Origin: Gp6-AA40 sp035492455
Lineage (GTDB): Bacteria; Acidobacteriota; Vicinamibacteria; Vicinamibacterales; UBA2999
NCBI GenBank assembly: GCA_035492455.1
Contig: DATJJE010000051.1
Location: 1 to 64,000, forward strand
Length of the DNA: 64,000 nucleotides
Direction: 5' to 3'
The position numbers and the translations under genes were made by a program. Below, piece after piece: positions 38,062 through 46,204 of the stretch. How positions within the stretch are numbered: position 1 is the first letter of the stretch; every line of letters starts with the position of its first letter. The notes beneath the pieces are model-generated. The model did no database searches, was not told where the DNA came from, and saw only the letters and a list, made by a program, of their open reading frames with translations.

Positions 38062-39720
38062 ATGAAGACGCGTCTCCTGCTCGTCGCGGTCATCCTGCTG
38101 CTCGGTTGCGCGAAGAAACCCGATGCGCAGCAGATGCTGCTGTCGCAGATGCCGCCGGTCGATCCGCAGGCGATCCTTGCGCACACGCGCGTCCTGTCGT
38201 CCGACGAATACGAGGGCCGCGGGCCCGGAACGAAGGGTGAAGAGCTGACGGTTGGCTACCTCGTCGATCAGTTCAAGAAGCTCGGCCTGAAGCCCGGCAA
38301 CACCGACGGCACGTATGTGCAGAAGGTGCCGCTTGTCGGCATCACGCCCACCCCAACCTCACTCGTGTTCGAGAAGGGCGGTCGCCGCCAGACGCTCAAA
38401 TGGAAAGACGACGTCGTTGCGTGGACCAAACATGTGGCCAAGTCGGCGAGCATGAGCAAGTCCGAACTCGTGTTCGTTGGCTACGGAATTGTGGCGCCCG
38501 AATACAACTGGGATGACTACAAAGGGATGGACATGACGGGTAAGACGCTCGTCATGCTCGTCAACGATCCGCCGGTTGCAGACGATGCGAAGGCATTCGG
38601 CGGCAAGGCGATGACCTACTACGGCCGCTGGACCTACAAGTACGAAATCGGCGCGATGCAGCACGCGGCTGCCGTTCTCATCGTCCACGAGACGGAGCCG
38701 GCCGGTTATCCGTTCGAAGTAGTCCAGGCAAAAACGACCGAGCAGTTCGACCTCGTCACGCCGGACAAGAACATGGGCCGCGTCAACATCGAGGGTTGGA
38801 TAACGCTCGACCGGGCACGCGATCTGATGCAGCTTGCCGGGCAGGACTTCGACGCGTTGAAGAAGCAGGCCGCAACGCGCGACTTCAAGCCGGTGCCGCT
38901 CGGCGTCGCCGCGTCGATGACGATCACCAACACGCTGCGCACGATCGATTCGCAGAACGTCGTCGCCAAGCTTGAAGGGAGCGACCCGGCGCTGAAGGAC
39001 GAATACGTCGTCTACACGGCGCACTGGGATCACCTTGGAATCGGACCCGAGCAGAACGGCGATCGCATCTACAACGGGGCAAAGGACAATGCGATCGGTG
39101 TTGCGGGACTCCTCGAGCTGGCGCGCGCGTTCACGAAGGTTGCACCTGCGCCGAAGCGATCGATTCTGTTTCTGTCCGTGACCGCGGAAGAGCAGGGGCT
39201 GCTCGGATCGCAGTATTACTCGGTCACGCCTCTCTATCCGCTCCGCAAGACGCTCGCGAATGTCAACATGGATGGCCTGAACGTCCACGGCAAGACGAAA
39301 GATCTGACGTTGATCGGATACGGCGCCTCCGATCTCGACGACTACGCCAAGACGGCGGCCGCCGAGCAGGGGCGAGTGATTCGGCCGGATCCCGAAACCG
39401 AGAAGGGGTTCTACTACCGTTCAGATCACTTCAACTTCGCCAAGCAGGGCGTGCCGGCGCTCGATCCCGACGAAGGAACCGATTTCGTCGGTAAACCTGC
39501 GGAGTACGGCAAGCAGGTACGGGACGACTACACCGAGCACGATTACCACAAACCGAGCGACGTGATTAAGGCCGATTGGGATCTCAGCGGCGCGGTCGAG
39601 GACCTGCAGGTGTTCTTCGCGGTCGGGTATCGTGTCGCGCAGGCGGACAAGTATCCGGAGTGGAAACCTGGAAATGAGTTCCGCGCCACGCGTGAGCGAA
39701 GTCTGAAAAATGGGGTCTGA
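38062..39720 (+). CDS. M28-family lipoprotein metallopeptidase with PA domain
   Basis: This is a 552-residue exported aminopeptidase-like enzyme. The signal ends in LLLGC (Cys16), a lipobox, so it should be a lipoprotein. An inserted PA domain (about 115-270, SELVFVGYGIVAPEYNWDDY) precedes the di-zinc peptidase domain. That domain has YTAHWDHLG, GAKDNAIGVAGLLELAR, TAEEQGLLGS, NVNMDGLN and the C-terminal HDYHKPSD, supplying the expected His/Asp/Glu ligands. It probably degrades peptides at the outer or inner membrane surface. Its stop codon lies in a perfect palindrome shared with the convergent hydrolase. Confidence 0.93.
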   Translation: MKTRLLLVAVILLLGCAKKPDAQQMLLSQMPPVDPQAILAHTRVLSSDEYEGRGPGTKGEELTVGYLVDQFKKLGLKPGNTDGTYVQKVPLVGITPTPTSLVFEKGGRRQTLKWKDDVVAWTKHVAKSASMSKSELVFVGYGIVAPEYNWDDYKGMDMTGKTLVMLVNDPPVADDAKAFGGKAMTYYGRWTYKYEIGAMQHAAAVLIVHETEPAGYPFEVVQAKTTEQFDLVTPDKNMGRVNIEGWITLDRARDLMQLAGQDFDALKKQAATRDFKPVPLGVAASMTITNTLRTIDSQNVVAKLEGSDPALKDEYVVYTAHWDHLGIGPEQNGDRIYNGAKDNAIGVAGLLELARAFTKVAPAPKRSILFLSVTAEEQGLLGSQYYSVTPLYPLRKTLANVNMDGLNVHGKTKDLTLIGYGASDLDDYAKTAAAEQGRVIRPDPETEKGFYYRSDHFNFAKQGVPALDPDEGTDFVGKPAEYGKQVRDDYTEHDYHKPSDVIKADWDLSGAVEDLQVFFAVGYRVAQADKYPEWKPGNEFRATRERSLKNGV

Positions 39721-39728
39721 CCCCATTT
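39708..39728. terminator. perfect palindrome AAATGGGGTC-T-GACCCCATTT containing a stop codon
   Basis: A ten-base perfect inverted repeat around a single T spans 39708-39728. The TGA of the M28 gene is in its centre and the stop of the convergent hydrolase begins at its edge. The GGGGTCTGACCCC core resembles an element I recall as dispersed at gene ends in several bacterial phyla. A loop of one base is too tight to fold as drawn, so the innermost pairs would open. Confidence 0.65.
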
Positions 39729-40912
39729 CACCTTTTGAGTACGCCCGCCCAGAATGAGACGAGCTTCACGGTCTCCGTCGCCGCAGCGCTGCGATCGACC
39801 TCGGCGTGCGTGATCAATTCACTGATCAACAGGTCTACATCTGTACCTTTCTTGCGAAGGTAATCCGCGAGCAGGACGGATTCCGCCGTTGGGATGACCG
39901 TGTCTCCGGATCCGTGCAGGAGAAACACAGGCGCCGTGGGCGGCGACGGCGCGCGGTCGGCTGACAGCGCCGGCGAATCCGCGCCAAGCGCGCCGAGATA
40001 GGGAACGAGCGCGGGCCCCAGCTTGTTCACGTTGCGATCGTTGACGTAGGTCATGTACGTCGCCGCGGGTTCCGGCAGCGTCTTCACGTAATCGCGTGCC
40101 TTTTGAAACGTCGCGTTCGCCTCGTTCATGTCGACGAGCGTTAGCTGTGATGCGAGGAGAAACGTCTCGATGCCTTTGCGGAGCGGTTCGACCTGTTCCG
40201 GCGGAACGATCCCCTGATCTGCGAGACCGTACAGGATCACCGCGACGCCGTAATCATGCGGTGGATGGAGTTCGACGCCCGGCAGATGCACCTCTTCGCC
40301 GGTCGCGAGGTAGCGCATCACGCGCGGAAGATCCGCGTGCCCGCCGAACGACAGCACGTACGCCAGCTTGTCGCGCATCGACTCTCGTCCGGCGGCAACC
40401 ACCGACAATCCACCCGCGAAGCTGATGCCGATGATCCCGATGCGTCCGTCGGGTGCGAACTCGTGCTGCTTCGTCAGCCACAGCGTCGCATCCTCGATGA
40501 CATCCGTAGAGTCAGGCGTGATCTTGTAGCGCTGCAGATCCGGCAGCGCGAGCGTCATCACCATGACGCCGCTGCCCGCCATGTCGTGCGCGAGCGCGGT
40601 CAGCCGCGGCTCCTTGATGCCCATCGAATGGATGCCGGGAATCAGCAGCGCCGTACGCGTGAATCGTCCGTCGGGTCGATAGAACTGTGCGGGCACGGGA
40701 CCGTGGCGCGTCGGCACGGTGTGAGGCGACATGATCGTGACAGCGTGCGCCTGGTTGTTGGCGATCGCTTCGATCCGACCGCCGACGTGCGCCACCCTGA
40801 TGAACAACGATGCCGCCCGCACGTACGGCGCTGCGACATACCCCAGAACGGCTGCGATCAGAATGACGGCCGCCAGAATTCTCCAGCGGCGCGGCGCGCG
40901 CATCGCTGGCAT
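39728..40912 (-). CDS. membrane-anchored alpha/beta hydrolase
   Basis: This 394-residue protein has an N-terminal hydrophobic anchor (about 10-30) and an alpha/beta hydrolase domain. The nucleophile elbow is GISFAGG (near residue 165). The acid is probably the Asp in LLHGSGDTVIP (near 330), and the base the His in LITHAEVDRS (near 365). LLIPGIHSMGIKEPRL gives the oxyanion-strand region. Substrate is unknown; an esterase or peptidase role is possible. The ATG at 40912 is preferred over a TTG at 40924. It converges on the M28 gene inside a palindrome. Confidence 0.85.
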   Translation of the reverse strand: MPAMRAPRRWRILAAVILIAAVLGYVAAPYVRAASLFIRVAHVGGRIEAIANNQAHAVTIMSPHTVPTRHGPVPAQFYRPDGRFTRTALLIPGIHSMGIKEPRLTALAHDMAGSGVMVMTLALPDLQRYKITPDSTDVIEDATLWLTKQHEFAPDGRIGIIGISFAGGLSVVAAGRESMRDKLAYVLSFGGHADLPRVMRYLATGEEVHLPGVELHPPHDYGVAVILYGLADQGIVPPEQVEPLRKGIETFLLASQLTLVDMNEANATFQKARDYVKTLPEPAATYMTYVNDRNVNKLGPALVPYLGALGADSPALSADRAPSPPTAPVFLLHGSGDTVIPTAESVLLADYLRKKGTDVDLLISELITHAEVDRSAAATETVKLVSFWAGVLKR

Positions 40913-40958
40913 TTTAATTGCCAAATCCGATGCTCAAATCGAAAATTGAAGATTGCAG

Positions 40959-41636
40959 ATGCCGAACAGACTGATTATTGCCATAGACGGACCGTCGGGC
41001 GCGGGTAAGGGAACGATCGCGAGGACTATTGCGGAGCGACTGAAATACCGTCATGTCGACACGGGCGCGATGTACCGCGCAGTCGGCTGGAAGGCGCTGC
41101 ACGACCGCATCCCGCTCGATGATGAACCGGCCGTCACCGCACTCGCCGAGCGCTCCAATATCGTCGTGGAGAATGGCCGCGCGTCGATCGACGGTCACGA
41201 CGTGACGCAGGAAATCCGCACACCGGAAATCGACAAGGCTGCGTCGTCGGTTGCACGGATGCCACGCGTCCGCGAAGTGCTCGTCGGACGTCAGCGGCGA
41301 ATGGCTGCAGACGGCGGCATCGTCATGGAGGGACGCGACATCGGGACCGTTGTGTTCCCGAGTGCGGATTTGAAAATCTACCTGGATGCGTCAGCCGAAG
41401 AACGGGCGCGCCGGCGGATGAACGATCCTGCGCATAGCGGCGGACAGGCGGGACAGGCCGCGGTCGCGGCGTCGATTGAAGCGCGCGACCGTTCCGACAC
41501 CACGCGCACCGCATCGCCGCTGACGATCGCGTCCGATGCAGTGCGCATCGACACGACCGATATGCCGATCTCTGACGTGGTCGAGCGCGTTATGACGCTG
41601 GTGGACGCGAAGATCGGAACTCAGCGCTCGTCGTAG
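40959..41636 (+). CDS. cmk: cytidylate kinase
   Basis: The enzyme phosphorylates CMP and dCMP. P-loop DGPSGAGKGTIAR is near residue 10. Other landmarks are the CMP-binding YRHVDTGAMYRAVGW, EIDKAASSVARMPRVRE, VMEGRDIGTVVFP and the lid RRRMND. The 225-residue length is normal. The ATG at 40959 is chosen; a TTG at 40953 is also in frame. It is encoded upstream of rpsA, a cmk-rpsA-ihf order known from many bacteria, but here a minus-strand gene (41621-42280) has come between cmk and rpsA. Its end overlaps that gene by 16 bases. Confidence 0.96.
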   Translation: MPNRLIIAIDGPSGAGKGTIARTIAERLKYRHVDTGAMYRAVGWKALHDRIPLDDEPAVTALAERSNIVVENGRASIDGHDVTQEIRTPEIDKAASSVARMPRVREVLVGRQRRMAADGGIVMEGRDIGTVVFPSADLKIYLDASAEERARRRMNDPAHSGGQAGQAAVAASIEARDRSDTTRTASPLTIASDAVRIDTTDMPISDVVERVMTLVDAKIGTQRSS

Positions 41637-42280
41637 TCCTCCGATGAAGCGGGATCCAGCTCCCACCGGTGTTTGTCGCGCTTGATAATTTTCTCCTCGC
41701 CTTTGAGCTCCTCGTTGTCTTCGTACTGCACCCCGACCGCACGGCCGATATCGTCGACGATGTCCTGATCCGGCGTCGGGTTATCGCCTCCAGGTGCTTC
41801 GTCGCCGACTGTCGCCGCAGATTCCCAATCCGCATCCACGTCGCCAGCGGTGAGTGCCGGGCTCGTCTCGTGATGTTCGGCAAGACGATCATGCATTTGC
41901 TTACGACCGGTGCGGATGGCGGACGCATTACGGTCGAGGTCGAGTGACGAAGGCGGGGTCGGGACGATGTCGTCGCCTTGCATCGTTCGCCGTTCGCGAT
42001 CGAGGGCAGGCGCCTTGCGGACGACAGCGGTCGCCGCGCGGCGAGCGGTCTTACGAACCGACGGACGCGCAGCCTTGCGCGTCGATGCACGGACCGCTTT
42101 GCGCGGCGCTGATTTGCGGGCGGCCTTCTTTTTGGCTCGAGCGCGTGCCGGGTTCCTCGCCTTTTGAGCCTTGCTCGCCCGAGCCGTTTTACGGGCCGCT
42201 GCGCGCGCCTGGGCCTTTTTCACGACCTTCTTTGATTTCCGCGCCCGTTTAGCGGTCCGTGCGGCCTTCCGTTTGGCCAT
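41621..42280 (-). CDS. histone-H1-like tail fused to a DUF6335-like domain
   Basis: Residues 1-95 are almost all Lys, Arg and Ala (AKRKAARTAKRARKSKKVVKK and similar), like eukaryotic H1 tails and bacterial HctB/AlgP-type proteins, and should bind DNA non-specifically. The C-terminal 75 residues are acidic and folded: LTAGDVDADWESAATVGDE, TPDQDIVDDIGRAVGV and KRDKHRWELDPASSEDYDE. I recall this wording from the DUF6335 family of cyanobacteria and acidobacteria. The combination suggests a nucleoid-associated protein. It interrupts the usual cmk-rpsA adjacency and converges on cmk. Confidence 0.8.
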   Translation of the reverse strand: MAKRKAARTAKRARKSKKVVKKAQARAAARKTARASKAQKARNPARARAKKKAARKSAPRKAVRASTRKAARPSVRKTARRAATAVVRKAPALDRERRTMQGDDIVPTPPSSLDLDRNASAIRTGRKQMHDRLAEHHETSPALTAGDVDADWESAATVGDEAPGGDNPTPDQDIVDDIGRAVGVQYEDNEELKGEEKIIKRDKHRWELDPASSEDYDER

Positions 42281-42310
42281 TGCCGTCGTCCTTTCGTCTA
42301 CCGGCTTACC

Positions 42311-42340
42311 TTGACTGTTTCCGGGTAAGTGTCGTAAAGT
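42311..42340 (+). promoter_or_regulatory. sigma-70-type promoter of rpsA
   Basis: TTGACT (42311-42316) and TAAAGT (42335-42340) are separated by 18 bases, a good housekeeping promoter. The transcript would have a leader of about 130 bases before the rpsA ATG. S1 mRNAs in other bacteria are autoregulated through their leaders, so this leader is a candidate for such control. Confidence 0.6.
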
Positions 42341-42475
42341 CTAGTGCTTATCGGCGAAGGAAGCTGCTGACATCCCAGCTCCATCCAACTCCCAGCAATC
42401 GTCTCGCCGTTATAGCCGCGGGGGGCCGGTCCCCGCAACAGAAACCGGTAATCCGATCAGGAGGACGCGCAAGGA

Positions 42476-44257
42476 ATGGCGAATGAAGTTAACGGGTTAG
42501 TCTCGCCCGACAAGCCGGGCGAACAGCCCGGAGCACCGGCACGCACACGGGCTGGCAAGCCCGCCGGTCCGGCGTTCAAGCCGATGCATCACGAGGACAT
42601 GGATCCGCAGGAATTTGCGACCATGCTCGACATCTACGACGACAGCTTCCGCAACATGGCTGAAGGCGAGGTCGTGAAGGGAACCGTTCTCAAGGTTACC
42701 GACACGGCGGTCGTTGTCGACGTCGGCTACAAGTCCGAAGGTCTCATTCCCATCCACGAGTTCCTCGACGAGAACGGTCAGGTCACCGTGCAGGGCGGTG
42801 ACATGGTCGACGTGCTGCTCGAGCGCACGGAGGATCGTGAAGGCCACATCGTGCTGTCGCGCGAGAAGGCCGAGAAGATGAAGATTTGGGACGAGGTCGA
42901 GAAGGCCTACGCCGAGCGCAAGGTCGTCATCGGCCGCGTCATCGAGCGGATCAAGGGCGGCCTCGCCGTGGACATCGGCGTGCGCGCGTTCCTGCCCGGC
43001 TCGCAGATTGACGTTCGTCCCGTTCGCAACCTCGATGCGCTGAAGGGGCAGGAGCTCCGCATGCGCGTCATCAAAGTCAACAAGAAGCGCGGCAACATCG
43101 TCCTGTCGCGCAAGGCGCTGCTCGAAGAAGAGAACGCCGAGAAAAAGAAGACGACGCTCGAGACGCTGACCGAAGGCAAGGTGCTGCGCGGCACGGTGAA
43201 GAACATCACCGACTACGGCGCGTTCATCGACCTCGGCGGCATCGACGGCCTGCTGCACATCACCGACATGTCGTGGGGCCGCGTCGGGCATCCGTCCGAG
43301 CTGTTCAAGGTGAACGACGAAGTCGATGTGATCGTCCTCAAGTACGACCCCGCGACGGAGCGCGTGTCGCTGGGACACAAGCAGCTGGTCCAGGATCCCT
43401 GGGCGACCGTGCAGGAGCGCTATCCGGTTGGCGCGCGCATGAGCGGCAAGGTCGTCAGCCTGACCGACTACGGCGCGTTCGTCGAGCTCGAGGCCGGCGT
43501 CGAGGGCCTGATCCACGTCTCCGAGATGTCGTGGAGCAAGCGGGTCAAGCATCCGTCGAAGATCCTCAACGTTGGCGACAGCGTCGATGCGATGGTCCTC
43601 GGGGTCGATCCCGCAGCGCGGCGCATCTCGCTCGGTCTGAAGCAGGTCGAGACCAACCCCTGGCACGAGCTGACCGAGAAGTATCCGGTCGGGACGCGCA
43701 TCAAAGGGAAGGTGCGCAACCTCACCGAGTTCGGCGCGTTCGTCGAGGTCGAGGAAGACATCGACGGCCTGATTCACATCTCCGACATGTCATGGAGCAA
43801 GCGGATCAAGCATCCGTCCGAGGTGCTGAAGAAAGGCGACGTCGTCGAGGCAATGGTGCTGAGCATCGACGCCGAGAATCAGCGGCTGTCGCTCGGCCTG
43901 AAGCAGCTCGCGACCGACATCTGGGATGACTTCTTCTCACGCCATCACGTCGGCGACGCGATCGAGGGGAAGGTCACGCGCATGACCAACTTCGGCGCGT
44001 TCGTGGAACTCGACGAGGGCATCGAAGGTCTTATCCATGTGTCGGAGTTCGACGACACCCATGGCGGCGAAAAGATCGATCTGCAGGTTGGTAACAGCTA
44101 CCAGATGAAGATCATCAAGCTGAGCCCGCAGGAGCGGAAGATCGGCTTGAGCATTCGCGCGCTGAAGTCGGACGACTATCGATCGGACTGGGAAGCGTAT
44201 TCGGAGAGCGAGGGAACGGGGACGGCAACCCTCGGCGATCACTTCAGAAATCGGTAA
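42476..44257 (+). CDS. rpsA: 30S ribosomal protein S1
   Basis: S1 unfolds mRNA at the ribosome. The 593-residue protein has an N-terminal extension of about 60 residues and six S1 repeats, each opening with a variation of GxVxxxxxxGAFVxL: VVKGTVLKVTD, VVIGRVIERIKG, VLRGTVKNITDYGAFIDL, MSGKVVSLTDYGAFVEL, IKGKVRNLTEFGAFVEV and IEGKVTRMTNFGAFVEL. Repeats 3-6 are the most alike. AAGGA is immediately upstream of the ATG. The gene is followed nine bases later by an IHF/HU gene. Confidence 0.97.
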   Translation: MANEVNGLVSPDKPGEQPGAPARTRAGKPAGPAFKPMHHEDMDPQEFATMLDIYDDSFRNMAEGEVVKGTVLKVTDTAVVVDVGYKSEGLIPIHEFLDENGQVTVQGGDMVDVLLERTEDREGHIVLSREKAEKMKIWDEVEKAYAERKVVIGRVIERIKGGLAVDIGVRAFLPGSQIDVRPVRNLDALKGQELRMRVIKVNKKRGNIVLSRKALLEEENAEKKKTTLETLTEGKVLRGTVKNITDYGAFIDLGGIDGLLHITDMSWGRVGHPSELFKVNDEVDVIVLKYDPATERVSLGHKQLVQDPWATVQERYPVGARMSGKVVSLTDYGAFVELEAGVEGLIHVSEMSWSKRVKHPSKILNVGDSVDAMVLGVDPAARRISLGLKQVETNPWHELTEKYPVGTRIKGKVRNLTEFGAFVEVEEDIDGLIHISDMSWSKRIKHPSEVLKKGDVVEAMVLSIDAENQRLSLGLKQLATDIWDDFFSRHHVGDAIEGKVTRMTNFGAFVELDEGIEGLIHVSEFDDTHGGEKIDLQVGNSYQMKIIKLSPQERKIGLSIRALKSDDYRSDWEAYSESEGTGTATLGDHFRNR

Positions 44258-44265
44258 GGAGCCAC

Positions 44266-44625
44266 ATGAATACTCCTGGCGGCAGCATGACCAAGGCGGA
44301 ACTCGTCGAGGAAGTGTCGCGCGTGTCGGATCTCACGAAGAAGCACTCGGAAGTCATCGTCGACACGGTGTTCAGGAGCATCATCGAAGCGCTCCATCGA
44401 GGCGAGAAGATCGAGCTGCGGGGTTTCGGCAGTTTCCGGCTGCGTAAGCGCGAGCCGCGCAAAGGGCGCAATCCGAAGACGGGCGACAAAGTGGACGTGC
44501 CGCCGAAGAAAGTGCCCTACTTCAAGCCCGGCAAGGAGCTGAAGGAGCTGATCAACCGCGAAGCGGAAGCGGAAGAAGCGGCATCGATCACGGGCAATGT
44601 CAGCGGCGCGGTAGCGGAAGTTTGA
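44266..44625 (+). CDS. HU/IHF-family DNA-bending protein
   Basis: This 119-residue nucleoid protein begins (after MNTPGGS) with MTKAELVEEVSRVSDLTKKHSEVIVDTVF. It has the beta-arm signature GFGSFRLRKREPRKGRNPKTG, where the Pro of the conserved GRNP intercalates DNA. A 25-residue acidic/Ala-rich tail follows KELKELINRE. The position right after rpsA matches ihfB in proteobacteria, but sequence alone does not separate IHF from HU. GGAG precedes the ATG at 44266; an internal ATG at 44287 is an alternative start. Confidence 0.93.
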   Translation: MNTPGGSMTKAELVEEVSRVSDLTKKHSEVIVDTVFRSIIEALHRGEKIELRGFGSFRLRKREPRKGRNPKTGDKVDVPPKKVPYFKPGKELKELINREAEAEEAASITGNVSGAVAEV

Positions 44626-44643
44626 AGTTGGAAGTTAGAGGTT

Positions 44644-44660
44644 GGAAGTAAGCTACTTCC
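44644..44660. repeat. low-complexity palindrome between the IHF/HU and HIT genes
   Basis: GGAAGTA-AGC-TACTTCC is a perfect seven-base hairpin, flanked by imperfect continuing symmetry built from repeated GAAGTTGGAAG and CTTCGACCTTC units (about 44624-44681). It probably ends the rpsA-ihf transcript and belongs to the same style of element as the one at 37276. Confidence 0.65.
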
Positions 44661-44680
44661 GACTTCGACCTTCAAGCTTC

Positions 44681-45175
44681 ATGAACTTCTTATGGTCGCC
44701 GTGGCGACTCGAGTACGTGACCAGCAGTAAGCCAGATGAGGGGTGCGTCTTCTGCGACGCGCCCCGACTTCCCAACCCAGATTCCCTCATCGTCTACGAG
44801 CGCAAGACCTGCTACGTCATCCTGAACAAGTATCCGTATAACAACGGACACGTCATGGTCGTGCCGTACCGCCATACGCCGTCACTCGGCGCGCTGACGG
44901 CCGAGGAGCGGTACGAAATAGCAGATCTGCAGGCGCTGTGCGAGCAGGCGCTCGTCGAGGCGTACACTCCGCACGGCATCAATGTCGGGGTGAATCTCGG
45001 CAAACCGGCCGGCGCCGGCGTCCTCGAACACGTGCACGTTCACCTCGTGCCGCGGTGGAACGGCGACACCAACTTCATGACGGTCGTGGGGACAACGCGC
45101 GTGTTGCCGGAGGATCTGCACGAGAGCGCCGCGCGCCTCAAACCCATCTTCGCCAGACTCGGAAATTCCTCATAG
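44681..45175 (+). CDS. HIT-family nucleotide hydrolase/phosphorylase
   Basis: This 164-residue histidine-triad protein opens LWSPWRLEYVTSSK, continues with CVFC, and has YPYNNGHVMVVPYRHT and the triad HVHVHLVPR near 130-138. The opening WSPWR..Y and CxFC are typical of the Ap4A-phosphorylase-like HIT branch (Rv2613c type), which cleaves dinucleoside polyphosphates. The ATG at 44681 is preferred because the upstream in-frame start (44642) lies in a palindromic repeat. It stands alone between two low-complexity stretches. Confidence 0.9.
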   Translation: MNFLWSPWRLEYVTSSKPDEGCVFCDAPRLPNPDSLIVYERKTCYVILNKYPYNNGHVMVVPYRHTPSLGALTAEERYEIADLQALCEQALVEAYTPHGINVGVNLGKPAGAGVLEHVHVHLVPRWNGDTNFMTVVGTTRVLPEDLHESAARLKPIFARLGNSS

Positions 45176-45181
45176 TCACGA

Positions 45182-45225
45182 ACCACGGGGGCACGGAGAT
45201 GAACCATGTCTCGATGGCCCGTGGT
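45182..45225. repeat. inverted repeat ACCACGGG/CCCGTGGT
   Basis: Two perfect eight-base arms lie 28 bases apart in the 63-base gap between the HIT gene and the acyl-CoA-dehydrogenase-like gene. They could form the base of a stem downstream of the HIT stop codon. No U-tract follows. The sequence has the tandem ACGGGGGCACGG flavour of other low-complexity gaps in this window. Confidence 0.45.
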
Positions 45226-45238
45226 AGGTTGTCAACGA

Positions 45239-46204
45239 ATGGATTTCGATTTCACCGAGGTCCAGCGCTCGTGGCGCGAAAAGGCGCAGACGCTTGGGCG
45301 CGAGTTGGCGGAGGGTGCGGCCGCATCCGACGTCATCATGGGCGCAGCGCGCGTTGGCCTGATCGATGCAACCGCGGATCTCGTGGCAGCATCGCTGGCC
45401 GTCGAAGCGTTGGCATGCGAGTCGGCGGCTGCCGGGATGACGCTGGCGCTGCATACGACAACGCTCCAAGCATTTCCGCATGACGAACGATTCACGGCCC
45501 TCGCGCGCGGTGAGATCGTCGGTGCCATCGCGTTGACATCGGAAGATGTTCCAAGCATCGACAACGGCAAGCTGGGCGGCCGGGCCGCGTGGGTCGGTCC
45601 CATCACCGACCATGGCATTGCCATCGTCGGCGCGCGCAACGGTTCGCAGATGACGGCGTGTGCTGTTGCTCTCGACAGTCCTGGTGTCCAGCTGAGCGAG
45701 GTGCGCACGTCGGCACTGAGCGGCTTCGTGTGGGCGTACGTGATGTTTGCGGGGACGCCGTGCTTGGCATCAACGGAGACGACGCGCATCATGGCGCTGG
45801 CGAGAACGCTGATCGCATCGGTCGCACTCGGCATCGGCAACCGGGCGCTGCGCGAGTCGCTGTCGGTGGCGACGCGCGAGCATGGCGCCGGCGGCGAGCA
45901 GACGGTTCAAGGATTACTTGCGGACACCGCGACGGATCTCGAAGCGGCACGCATGCTCACGTGGCAGGCGGCGGCGCACGGCGCGAATGTGCCGCTGGCG
46001 GCAGCGTCGATGGCGAAGCTGGCCGCGACGACGGCCGCGCAGGCGGCGGTCGTGCGTGCAACGCAAGCGGTTGGCGTGGATAGCTTCCGCCGCGGACACG
46101 TCATCGAACGGCTGACGCAGGACGTGCGCGCGATCGAGCTCTTCGCCGGGCGGACCGAAGCACTGCGAGAAGCGGTCGCCGATGTGGAGCTGCCGAAGGG
46201 TTAG
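45239..46204 (+). CDS. divergent acyl-CoA-dehydrogenase-like protein
   Basis: This 321-residue protein aligns with the acyl-CoA dehydrogenase fold but is about 60 residues short. The N-terminal helical domain is abbreviated (FDFTEVQRSWREKAQTLGREL) and the middle domain lacks the usual L(T/S)E-xxxGSD flavin-binding motif, reading ALTSEDVPSID instead. The C-terminal helices are better kept (AARMLTWQAAAHG..AAASMAKLAATTAAQ). Where active enzymes have YEGT(S/N), it has ELFAGRTEAL. It may be inactive, a subunit, or act on an unusual substrate. It converges on a complete acyl-CoA dehydrogenase with a four-base overlap. Confidence 0.7.
   Translation: MDFDFTEVQRSWREKAQTLGRELAEGAAASDVIMGAARVGLIDATADLVAASLAVEALACESAAAGMTLALHTTTLQAFPHDERFTALARGEIVGAIALTSEDVPSIDNGKLGGRAAWVGPITDHGIAIVGARNGSQMTACAVALDSPGVQLSEVRTSALSGFVWAYVMFAGTPCLASTETTRIMALARTLIASVALGIGNRALRESLSVATREHGAGGEQTVQGLLADTATDLEAARMLTWQAAAHGANVPLAAASMAKLAATTAAQAAVVRATQAVGVDSFRRGHVIERLTQDVRAIELFAGRTEALREAVADVELPKG

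Noticed and set aside
42497..43777. A 426-codon open frame antisense to rpsA
   Set aside because: It mirrors the S1 repeats and has no start-site support.
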